Below are positions 17,642 through 25,020 of a stretch of 64,000 bases of DNA, piece after piece. Position 1 is the first letter of the stretch; every line of letters begins with the position of its first letter. The DNA is taken from contig NZ_PRDL01000001.1 in assembly GCF_015182315.1 (NCBI RefSeq), forward strand, positions 2,976,001-3,040,000, read 5' to 3'. This DNA comes from Cellvibrio polysaccharolyticus. Lineage in GTDB: Bacteria; Pseudomonadota; Gammaproteobacteria; Pseudomonadales; Cellvibrionaceae. The position numbers were made by a program, and so were the translations under genes. The notes beneath the pieces were generated by a model. That model was not told the origin of the DNA and made no database searches. It worked only from the letters and a program-made list of their open reading frames with translations.

Positions 17642-18499
17642 TCATTTTAACCGGCTGATGCCATAGAAGCGCAATACATTCCCTTCGGTAATTGCATATT
17701 TTTCTGCGGGCGAGCAGTCGGCCAGCAAGCGCATTGCTGTTTCGCTCCAGTTTTCATAACCAGCCAGCTGCGGATTGGCAGCAAGGTTGACTACAGGCCA
17801 ATCGCTACCCCACATTAACCGCCCCGAGCCAAACCAATACAACAGCCGCTCAACACACTGTTGCAACACCGGCTCACACTGGCTCGCAGCCATTTCTGTT
17901 ACCAACCCGGAGAGCTTGCAATACACCTGAGGCTTGGCAGCAAGTTTTTGCATGAAGTATTGCCATTGGCGAGAGTCTTCTACCGAACCCGGTGACAAAG
18001 GAGGTTTGGCGGCATGGTCAATCACCACCGGTAATTCAGGATATTGATCGGTAAGGGCGTCCAGATACGGCAAGTGTCTGGCAAACACCAGGGCATCAAA
18101 ACACAAATTTTCTTCAATAAGGCATTGGATGGCGGGCTGCTGTTGCGGTTTCATTATCCAGCCGTCGTCTGCCATGGACTGCAACATGGGCCGCACGCTA
18201 CGAAATTTCGGGTTGGCTGCCAGCTTGCGAATTCGCTGCTGCGCGCGGGCATTCCCCAGATCCACCCACCCTACCACCGCCTTGATAAATTGACTGCGTG
18301 ATGCCATGGCAAGCAAGTAGTCGGTGTCTGCATCACTTTCCTGGGACTGTACCAGTACGGTGCCGGTAACACCTTTTTTTCTGGCGAGATGTTTCGCTTC
18401 CGTCAAATCAAAATCCCGATAAATTGCGTTCAGATCCGGTGTAGGCCAGACGCAACCATGCGAACCGATTTTCCATAAGTGCTGATGTGCATCAATCAT
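17642..18499 (-). CDS. Amidohydrolase-2 family lactonase, probable L-fuconolactonase
   Basis: 285 residues beginning MIDAHQHLWKIG (His5 and His7 form the HxH motif). Further family features are VLVQSQESDADTDYLL, PVVIDHAAKPP and the C-terminal LMWGSDWPVVN with the conserved Asp. This COG3618 group contains L-fuconolactonase and L-rhamnonolactonase, which open the lactone to the sugar acid. It follows fucP by 18 bp, so it is co-transcribed with the transporter. Confidence 0.86.
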   Translation of the reverse strand: MIDAHQHLWKIGSHGCVWPTPDLNAIYRDFDLTEAKHLARKKGVTGTVLVQSQESDADTDYLLAMASRSQFIKAVVGWVDLGNARAQQRIRKLAANPKFRSVRPMLQSMADDGWIMKPQQQPAIQCLIEENLCFDALVFARHLPYLDALTDQYPELPVVIDHAAKPPLSPGSVEDSRQWQYFMQKLAAKPQVYCKLSGLVTEMAASQCEPVLQQCVERLLYWFGSGRLMWGSDWPVVNLAANPQLAGYENWSETAMRLLADCSPAEKYAITEGNVLRFYGISRLK

Positions 18500-18517
18500 A
18501 TTGTTATTCTCGTTGTA

Positions 18518-19786
18518 TTACGCTTTTTCGCGGCGCAAGCTGACCCGCGCAAAAATAGCTACCACCATAAAGCAGCACAAAGGCACAATCACAGCCGTGT
18601 GAATGTTGGCAACATCCGAAATCAGCCCCATCAGCGCTGTTAACAAAGCGCCGCCGATAATTGCCATCACCAGTAAGGAGGAGCCGGCTTTGGACAGCGG
18701 GCCGAGATTTTTTATCCCCAGCGCAAAAATAGTGGGGAACATTAACGACATAAAAAAGGTAGTGGCGGTAAAGGCAATCATGCCGGTTTTAGTGGGGAAA
18801 CAGATAGCAATTACACACAACACCACATTGATGCAGGCGAATAGCCACAACAGCCAGGTTGCGCGAATTTTTCCCATCAACGCCGTCGCCACAAACCGCC
18901 CGACCATAAAGGCGATTAACGAACAAAAAACCCAAAAGGCGAGATGTTTTTCGCCGACGCCAGGCAAGGCCTGTTGACCATAGCGGATCATAAAACTGAA
19001 GATGCAAACCTGCGCGCCCACATAAAAAAACTGCGCCATCACGCTGGTCATAAAATAGCGCTGTTTAAGCAGCATTTTAAAGTCTTGCAACCGACCCGTG
19101 CCCGACTCGGCCGCCGCCTGCTTTAAGGCAATAGCCGGAAACGACACCCGCCATACCACCAGCGCCCAGACAATAACAAAACAACCCAACAGCAAATAAG
19201 GCGTTTGCACCGCTTGCACTTCCATCTCGTAAAGCGCCAGTAACGCCTCCGGAGAAAGTGCCGCCAGGTCCTCCCCGGTGTGCTCGATGCCAGACAGAAT
19301 AAATTCCTTGCCGATCCAGATACCGGTCAGTGCGCCCAGCGGATTAAAAGATTGCGCAAAATTCAAACGCCGTTCGGCGGTTGCCGGGTCGCCCATGGCA
19401 ACGATGAGCGGATTGGCAGAGGTTTCAAGAAAGGCGAGCCCGCTGGCAATAACAAAGAGCGCCAGCAGAAAAATGTAGTATTGGTGCGCTTGTGCCGCAG
19501 GGTAAAACAACAAGGCACCCACCCCGTACAGCAACAACCCGAACACAACGCCGGATTGATAACCGAAGCGGCGCAAGTAAAGCGCCGCAGGAATGGCAAA
19601 CACAAAATAGCCAAAATAAAACGCCATTTGCACCAGACTGGATTTGAAATCCGTCAGTACAAAAGCCTTTTTAAATTGCGTAATGAGAATATCGTTTAAG
19701 TGGTTGGCCATCCCCCATAAAAAAAAGAGGCTGATGATTAAAAACAATGGCCATAGCACACGGGCGCTTTTCGCGGTTGCAGGCAT
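18518..19786 (-). CDS. fucP: L-fucose:H+ symporter FucP (MFS)
   Basis: 422 residues, about twelve membrane segments. The N-terminal FLWGMANHLNDILITQFKKA is the FucP family signature (Asn-Asp pair in helix 1), and helix 4-5 carries LAFLETSANPLIVAMG. The family imports L-fucose, and some members glucose, galactose or N-acetylglucosamine. Placement upstream of fuconolactonase and IclR favours L-fucose. GGAG five bases before the ATG at 19786 supports the start. Confidence 0.88.
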   Translation of the reverse strand: MPATAKSARVLWPLFLIISLFFLWGMANHLNDILITQFKKAFVLTDFKSSLVQMAFYFGYFVFAIPAALYLRRFGYQSGVVFGLLLYGVGALLFYPAAQAHQYYIFLLALFVIASGLAFLETSANPLIVAMGDPATAERRLNFAQSFNPLGALTGIWIGKEFILSGIEHTGEDLAALSPEALLALYEMEVQAVQTPYLLLGCFVIVWALVVWRVSFPAIALKQAAAESGTGRLQDFKMLLKQRYFMTSVMAQFFYVGAQVCIFSFMIRYGQQALPGVGEKHLAFWVFCSLIAFMVGRFVATALMGKIRATWLLWLFACINVVLCVIAICFPTKTGMIAFTATTFFMSLMFPTIFALGIKNLGPLSKAGSSLLVMAIIGGALLTALMGLISDVANIHTAVIVPLCCFMVVAIFARVSLRREKA

Positions 19787-20063
19787 AACATCTCCGGAAT
19801 TATTTATTTTTATGGTAGCCAGAAGGTAAACAGGTACAGATAATTCTTATTGGTTTATATTTAAAATAGCATTTACAGATAAAATAGTACAGACCACAGA
19901 ACCAGCCCGGTCAGGCAGCCTGAAGACCGGGATAAGTGTTCTTTTTCAAACAAAACCAATCATAAAAAATCACTTTCAGTCAGTTTTGGCAAAATTTCGA
20001 TAGTTTTTCGTCTTTCGAAGGCATAGAATCTGTCAAAACATAACATCCGGACACTATTCGACG
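19787..20063. promoter_or_regulatory. Divergent fucP / lldD promoter region with a GC-rich hairpin
   Basis: 277 bp between two divergent genes of the same route. It contains a CCCGGTC (19906-19912) / GACCGGG (19925-19931) stem with an inner AGGC/GCCT, and a TTTTGGCAAAA near-palindrome about 65 bp before lldD. These are candidate sites for the IclR regulator. No promoter pair close to consensus was found. Confidence 0.4.
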
Positions 20064-21251
20064 ATGATTCCTGCCAACTACACTGACTACCGCGAACTGG
20101 CCCGTAAACGCTTGCCACACTTTTTATTTGAATATATTGATGGCGGCGCCTTCAGCGAAACCACCTTAAGGCATAACGAACAGGATCTGCAATCTATTGG
20201 CGTGCGCCAACGGGTATTACGCGATATTTCCAACGTTTCCACCAACACGCATTTATTCGGTCAGGATTTTGCCCTGCCGATTATTCTCGCCCCGGTGGGC
20301 ATTGCCGGCCTTAACGCCCGGCGCGGTGAAGTGCAGGCAGCACAAGCGGCCGAGCACAAAGGTATTCCGTTTTGTTTATCCACCGTGTCGGCCTGCGCCA
20401 TTGATGAAGTGCGCAGTGGTGTAAACCAGCCTATCTGGTTTCAGCTTTATATGATGCGCGATCGCGGCTTCCTTCGCGAAATGCTGGCGCGCGCCAGAGA
20501 AGCCGGTTCCCGCACGCTGTTGTTTACCGTAGACATGCCGGTGCCAGCTACCCGCTATCGCGATATTCGCTCCGGGCTGTCGGGCGGGAGTTTGATCAGA
20601 CGTAAACTGACACGGGTAACCCAGGTAATGCGCCGCCCGGGCTGGGCGTGGGACGTGGGTTTATTCGGCCGTCCGCATACGCTTGGCAATATTGCCCCGG
20701 TGCTCGGCGATAAGGCCGGTATTGATGAATTCTGGTCATGGCTGGGCAATAATTTTGACCCCACCGTCACCTGGAAAGATATCGACCGCATTCGTGAAGA
20801 GTGGTCCGGCGAGCTGATTATTAAAGGTATTCTCGACCCGGATGATGCACGCCAGGCTGCAGCACTGGGGGCGGATGGTTTGATTGTTTCCAACCACGGT
20901 GGTCGCCAGCTGGATGGTGCCAGCTCGTCCATTCGCGCCTTACCGGCCATTGCCGATGCAGTGGGCGATGACATTACCGTGTTGATGGACAGCGGCATTC
21001 GTAGCGGGCTGGATGTGGTAAGAGCGCTGGCGCTGGGTGCCAAAGCGGTGATGATTGGTCGCCCCTGGGTGTACGCCCTGGCGGCACGTCAACGTGCCGG
21101 CGTAGAAGATTTACTGGATCGTTTTGCCAGTGAGATGCGCGTGGTGATGGCGCTTTCCGGCTGTAATAGCCTGTCTGATATTACGCCGGACATTCTCGAT
21201 TTATCGCCGTCCGACATCAAAGCACAGCTGCGCGAATTGCAGCAAAAATAA
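20064..21251 (+). CDS. lldD: FMN-dependent L-lactate dehydrogenase (quinone) LldD
   Basis: 395 residues, almost the same length as E. coli LldD (396). Family landmarks: FLFEYIDGGAFSETTLRHN, PIILAPVGIAGLNARRG, LFTVDMPVPATRYRD, active-site His/Arg in VSNHGGRQLDGA and the FMN phosphate loop LALGAKAVMIGRPW. It oxidises L-lactate to pyruvate at the inner face of the membrane. Here it stands divergent from fucP with no lldP or lldR beside it. The fucose route ends in pyruvate plus L-lactate, so its job is probably to consume that lactate. Confidence 0.93.
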   Translation: MIPANYTDYRELARKRLPHFLFEYIDGGAFSETTLRHNEQDLQSIGVRQRVLRDISNVSTNTHLFGQDFALPIILAPVGIAGLNARRGEVQAAQAAEHKGIPFCLSTVSACAIDEVRSGVNQPIWFQLYMMRDRGFLREMLARAREAGSRTLLFTVDMPVPATRYRDIRSGLSGGSLIRRKLTRVTQVMRRPGWAWDVGLFGRPHTLGNIAPVLGDKAGIDEFWSWLGNNFDPTVTWKDIDRIREEWSGELIIKGILDPDDARQAAALGADGLIVSNHGGRQLDGASSSIRALPAIADAVGDDITVLMDSGIRSGLDVVRALALGAKAVMIGRPWVYALAARQRAGVEDLLDRFASEMRVVMALSGCNSLSDITPDILDLSPSDIKAQLRELQQK

Positions 21252-21296
21252 ACGTCTTAATTCAACCTGCTGACAAACTCCGGATCAGTAGATGCG

Positions 21297-21551
21297 AGTT
21301 TAGCGTCAGGATGTTTATTCCAAAACTGTCGAGTCAGGGACGCCCGCCATGGATGGCGAAAGTTAGAGCAACGCGGTTGGCGCAACGCAGGAGCAGTTGC
21401 CGTTGACTCGTCAGAGCTACAGGGGTGTAAGGCGCATGAAGCAAAACATGTTTTGCGCGCACGGAACGACCATCATCTGCGATGATGGGCCGGCTCCGCT
21501 TGCGGATATCCATGCGCTTTTAGAGCAAACATCCTGATGATAAACGGACAG
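21297..21551 (-). repeat. Interspersed hairpin-rich repeat, copy B
   Basis: About 255 bp of the 324-bp space between the convergent lldD and pdxY genes; the most complete copy. Read on the minus strand it aligns with copies A and C. Its ends are imperfect inverted repeats sharing CAGGATGTTT (21306-21315 and its complement near 21528-21537). Internal hairpins: GCAAAACATGTTTTGC, CATCATC-GCA-GATGATG, CCGCAAGCGG and CGCCATGGATGGCG. It also carries a block with GTTGGCGCAACGC that is absent from C. Confidence 0.82.
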
Positions 21552-21575
21552 AACGGCACCCATTGCATAGTTTGG

Positions 21576-22466
21576 TTAACCGGCACTCATAGACCGCGCG
21601 ATCAACTGAAAATCAAAGGCCATTTCCGGCCAGCCCCGATCGCGGGTTTGTTCCAGCATTCGCACCACATAATCGGCAGCGACCCGCGCGGCTTCCTCCA
21701 ACGGTTTTTCCTGCAACAATTGTTGCACCAACAGCGCGCTGAACAAATCACCGGTTCCTTTCGGGTTGCTATCAATCCGCTGGTGACTGATATGACCGCT
21801 GGTTGCTGCGGTTACCCAGGTCATCCCGATTTCGCTGTCCAGCCCCGACAGCGGCGGCGTGCTGGTGACCAACACCCACCCACGGCCACCACCGCGACAT
21901 TGCTGTAACAAACAACGCGCTGCCGATTCAATTTCCTCGTGCGTACGCACAGGGCGGCCAGTCAGTTTTTCCAATTCAAAAAGATTGGGCACCAGACCAT
22001 CGGCCAGGGGTAGCAACCAGGTTTTATAAGCGTCAACCAGCCGCTCATCAACAAACACGCCCTGCGCATAATCGCCAATCACCGGATCAATTTGCACACG
22101 CAATTGCGGCCAGCGAGCACAAGACGCGGCAATCCATTCCGCCAGCGCGCGAGCTTGCGCCGGATCACCGAGAAAACCGGTGAGAATCACTTTTGCCTGC
22201 GCCGTTACACCGCGACGATCAAGGTCAGCAAGAATACCCTCAAACCAGCTTTGCGGAATCACACCACCGTGAATGGAATCATAATGGGGTGTATTGCTGA
22301 ACATCACCGTGGGCACCATGGATACCCGCAATCCCGCTGCCTGCATGGCTGGCCAGGCAATACTGTTGCCCACATAACCGTAGGCCACCAGCGATTGCAC
22401 TGAAATTACATCAATAGCCGCAGGCCCCGTTTCTATCGCGCAGGAATTTGTCATAGCTGTGTTCAT
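21576..22466 (-). CDS. pdxY: Pyridoxal kinase PdxY
   Basis: 296 residues of the PfkB-like pyridoxal kinase family: SVQSLVAYGYVGNSIAWPAM, TVMFSNTPHY and the C-terminal anion-hole motif GTGDLFSALLVQQLL with the catalytic Asp. It phosphorylates pyridoxal to PLP in the salvage pathway. It follows yggS by 11 bp, forming a PLP-homeostasis pair. The N-terminus is about ten residues longer than E. coli PdxY; an ATG four codons in is the alternative start. Confidence 0.9.
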   Translation of the reverse strand: MNTAMTNSCAIETGPAAIDVISVQSLVAYGYVGNSIAWPAMQAAGLRVSMVPTVMFSNTPHYDSIHGGVIPQSWFEGILADLDRRGVTAQAKVILTGFLGDPAQARALAEWIAASCARWPQLRVQIDPVIGDYAQGVFVDERLVDAYKTWLLPLADGLVPNLFELEKLTGRPVRTHEEIESAARCLLQQCRGGGRGWVLVTSTPPLSGLDSEIGMTWVTAATSGHISHQRIDSNPKGTGDLFSALLVQQLLQEKPLEEAARVAADYVVRMLEQTRDRGWPEMAFDFQLIARSMSAG

Positions 22467-22477
22467 CGTTGGGAAAA

Positions 22478-23269
22478 TCAGTTGGCAGGAATGCCAGGCC
22501 AGTAATGAGCGTCCGGTAGCGCGCGGGCACCAAAAATTGCCTGGCCGATACGAACAACCGTCGCACCTTCTTCGATGGCCATTTCAAAATCGCCCGACAT
22601 GCCCATGGATAATTGGTCCATTGCTATTGAGGGGTCAACACTGTCGCGCAAGCGATCGCGTAACTGGCGCAGGCGAATAAAGCATTCACGCACCCGCACC
22701 TTGTCTTCCGAGAACAATGCCAGCGTCATAAAACCTTTTACACGCAGCGAAGAAAAAGCCGGCAGCTCCCGCATAAACGCTTCCACTGCCTCGGGCGCCA
22801 AACCGTATTTGGAAGGCTCTGCCGAGGTGTTCACTTGCACCAGCACATTCAATGAGCGCCCTTCGGCCTGTAACCGACGGTCCAGCTCTTCCGCCAGACG
22901 CAAGCTGTCCAGCGCCTGAAATTCGTGAGCGAAACGGGCAACAACCCGCGCTTTGTTGGTTTGCAAATGACCGATAACAGACCAGCGAAGATCGGTAAGA
23001 TCTGCCATCTCAACGGACTTATTCCAGGCTTCCTGTACCTTGTTTTCCCCCAGATCGCGACAACCCGCCGCATAAACCAGGCGCAAACGCTCCGCGTCTA
23101 CCGTTTTTGAAACCGGCAACAAACGCACCTCGGAAAGTGAGCGGCCACTGCGCTCGCAAGCGGCGGCAATGCGCCCCTGAATGGATTCAAGGTTGCCACG
23201 AATCTCTTCCAGACTGGACGCCTGGGCGTAGGCAGGACGTACCCTTGAAGATAAATCAGAATCGCTCAC
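22478..23269 (-). CDS. yggS: YggS/PLPBP-family pyridoxal phosphate homeostasis protein
   Basis: 263 residues of the alanine-racemase-like barrel fold without a racemase C-domain. PLP lysine in LLPVSKTVDA, then GENKVQEAW, WSVIGHLQTNKARV, VQVNTSAEPSKYG and the phosphate-binding SMGMSGDFEMAI. It binds PLP and buffers its supply. Start is GTG at 23269 with AGGG six bases upstream; an N-terminal extension of about 25 residues precedes the conserved part. First gene of yggS-pdxY, divergent from a MocR regulator. Confidence 0.92.
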   Translation of the reverse strand: MSDSDLSSRVRPAYAQASSLEEIRGNLESIQGRIAAACERSGRSLSEVRLLPVSKTVDAERLRLVYAAGCRDLGENKVQEAWNKSVEMADLTDLRWSVIGHLQTNKARVVARFAHEFQALDSLRLAEELDRRLQAEGRSLNVLVQVNTSAEPSKYGLAPEAVEAFMRELPAFSSLRVKGFMTLALFSEDKVRVRECFIRLRQLRDRLRDSVDPSIAMDQLSMGMSGDFEMAIEEGATVVRIGQAIFGARALPDAHYWPGIPAN

Positions 23270-23327
23270 ACCACAGCCCTCAACACGGAAAACACACAGG
23301 ATGCATTATTAATCAGCAGCCGTTAAG

Positions 23328-23364
23328 ATTGTCATGGGTCAAATTATACATTGGCATAGGACAA
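23328..23364. promoter_or_regulatory. Candidate MocR (PdxR-like) operator: two 15-bp direct repeats
   Basis: ATTGTCATGGGTCAA (23328-23342) and ATTGGCATAGGACAA (23350-23364) differ at three positions and are 22 bp apart, two helical turns. The second copy overlaps the AGGA ribosome site of the mocR gene. ATTATA (23343-23348), a consensus TATAAT -10 on the minus strand toward yggS, sits between them. MocR regulators that bind PLP typically use direct repeats, so autorepression and control of yggS-pdxY are likely. Confidence 0.6.
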
Positions 23365-23365
23365 A

Positions 23366-24661
23366 ATGAGAATAGCAGGCAAAAGCGCGGCCGATATATT
23401 TGAAAGTATCCGTGCACTGGTACAAAACGGACAGCTGCCCCCCGGCGCGGCTTTGCCTACGGTGCGTGATCTGGCGCTGCAACTGACCGTTAATCGCAAT
23501 ACCGTTGCCGCGGCCTATCAACGGCTGGTTACCGCTGGCATTGCAGTAACCCGCGGCCGCCACGGTACCTTTATTCGCGAACGCCAGGCGCCCGGCGAGC
23601 AGGAAGGCAGCCCGTTTGATTCACCGCTCACCGATGTTGCCAGCGGTAACCCGGCACCTGACCTACTGCCTGATCCGCTGCAGTATTTGAACCGGGAAGC
23701 TTATTCAACCCGCCTTTATGGCGAAGCGGTGATCAATCCTGAACTTGAAGCATTGGCTATCGACTGGTTTCGTGAAGACTGTGCCAACCCTTACGAAGTT
23801 AATATCACCCACGGTGCGGTGGACGCTATCGAGCGTCTGTTGATTACCCACCTGGTCACTGGTGATAAAGTCGCTATCGAAGACCCCTGCTTTCTCGGCA
23901 GTATCAACACACTGCGCTTGAAAGGTTTTCAAATATTACCGGTCGCGGTGGATGAACGTGGCATGCGACCGGAAGCACTGGCACAAGCACTGGCAGAAGG
24001 CGCTCGCGCTGTTATTTGCACACCGCGAGCCCACAACCCGACCGGTTGCAGCGTGGATGCTGCAAGAGCAAAAGTTTTAAAAAAGCTGCTGGCGCAACAT
24101 CCCAACCTGCTCATTATTGAAGACGATCACTTTGCCTTGCTCGCCAATACACCCTGCCATTCGCTGGTATCACCAACCAATCGCTGCTGGGCGATGGTAC
24201 GCTCGGTTTCCAAATGTTATGGCCCGGATTTGCGCATTGCCTTTGTTGCCAGTGATCCGGAAACTTCACAGCGTTTACGTATGCGCCTGGCTTCCGGCAC
24301 CACATGGGTGAGCCATATCTTGCAAAATATTGTTTTCAATTTATTGCGCAGCAAGGACGTAAAAAAAATTGTTGCCGCCGCGAGAAACAGTTACACGGAA
24401 AAAAGAACACGGCTTATCCATGCACTGGAGAAAAAGGGTATTGCCGTGCAATCACAGGCTGATGGTCTTAACGTGTGGGTTTCACTCACGGCGTCTACTG
24501 CCAGTGTCACCGAGCGGATGGCGCAATGTGGATGGCTGGTGAGAAACGGGGAAGGTTTTTATGTCAGCAACTCGCAACCGGCATTGCGCCTTACGATTGC
24601 AACCTTGTCACTTTCACAAATAGAAAATCTGGCTGATGATTTGTTGCAGTGCCTGGACTGA
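23366..24661 (+). CDS. MocR-type GntR/aminotransferase-fold regulator, PdxR-like
   Basis: 431 residues: GntR winged helix (about 1-75, LPTVRDLALQLTVNRNTVAA) joined to a fold-type-I aminotransferase domain (about 100-430). That domain holds HGAVDAIERLL, IEDDHFALLANTPCH and the PLP lysine in SVSKCYGPDLRIAFV. Such regulators sense PLP or its adducts. Divergence from yggS-pdxY makes a PdxR-like role in vitamin B6 homeostasis the best guess. AGGA four bases before the ATG at 23366 supports the start. Confidence 0.9.
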   Translation: MRIAGKSAADIFESIRALVQNGQLPPGAALPTVRDLALQLTVNRNTVAAAYQRLVTAGIAVTRGRHGTFIRERQAPGEQEGSPFDSPLTDVASGNPAPDLLPDPLQYLNREAYSTRLYGEAVINPELEALAIDWFREDCANPYEVNITHGAVDAIERLLITHLVTGDKVAIEDPCFLGSINTLRLKGFQILPVAVDERGMRPEALAQALAEGARAVICTPRAHNPTGCSVDAARAKVLKKLLAQHPNLLIIEDDHFALLANTPCHSLVSPTNRCWAMVRSVSKCYGPDLRIAFVASDPETSQRLRMRLASGTTWVSHILQNIVFNLLRSKDVKKIVAAARNSYTEKRTRLIHALEKKGIAVQSQADGLNVWVSLTASTASVTERMAQCGWLVRNGEGFYVSNSQPALRLTIATLSLSQIENLADDLLQCLD

Positions 24662-24723
24662 TATTACAAAAAATGAAGGCCTATTCGGTAAACCCTCAGT
24701 TTATTGACAAGGCCAATGCCATC

Positions 24724-24956
24724 CTGTCCGTTTTTCATTAGGCGGTTTGCTCCAAAAAACGCATGATAAATTGGCAGGATCGCCAATTTGCACAGGGAAG
24801 CTGACCGCAGGGTTAGCCACATGGATGTGGCGAATGAATCATTCCCTGTAGCTCCGACCAGTCAACGGCAACTGCTCCGTGTTGCTCCAACTTCCGCCAT
24901 CCATGGCGGGCGTCCGTAACTCGACGGTTTTGGAAAAAACCGCCTGACACCAAACT
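24724..24956 (+). repeat. Interspersed hairpin-rich repeat, copy C
   Basis: About 233 bp of the 359-bp space between the convergent MocR and GH3 genes. Its ends are imperfect inverted repeats sharing AGGCGGTTT and TCCAAAA (about 24740-24758 and 24930-24946). It shares CTGTCCGTTT, CCTGTAGCTC, the CGCCATCCATGGCG hairpin and ACTCGACGGTTTTGG with the other copies. The middle differs from A and B: it carries AATTGGC-AGGATC-GCCAATT and GCCACAT-GG-ATGTGGC hairpins instead. Confidence 0.82.
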
Positions 24957-24989
24957 TGCTTTGTACCGAACCTGCGCCTGTTAGAGCCT

Positions 24990-25012
24990 GAAGGCCGATT
25001 TTGCCGGCCTTC
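24990..25012 (-). terminator. Stem-loop after the GH3 stop codon
   Basis: GAAGGCCG (24990-24997) pairs with CGGCCTTC (25005-25012) around a seven-base loop, 8 bp after the stop codon of the 25021 gene. No U-tract follows on the minus strand, so it may be an mRNA 3' stabiliser rather than an intrinsic terminator. Confidence 0.45.
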
Positions 25013-25020
25013 CTTAAAAA

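Noticed and set aside
8403..24956. Repeats A-C as insertion-sequence remnants or integron attC sites
   Set aside because: No transposase or integrase gene, no clear target-site duplication, and no core attC boxes were seen; left as an unclassified repeat family.
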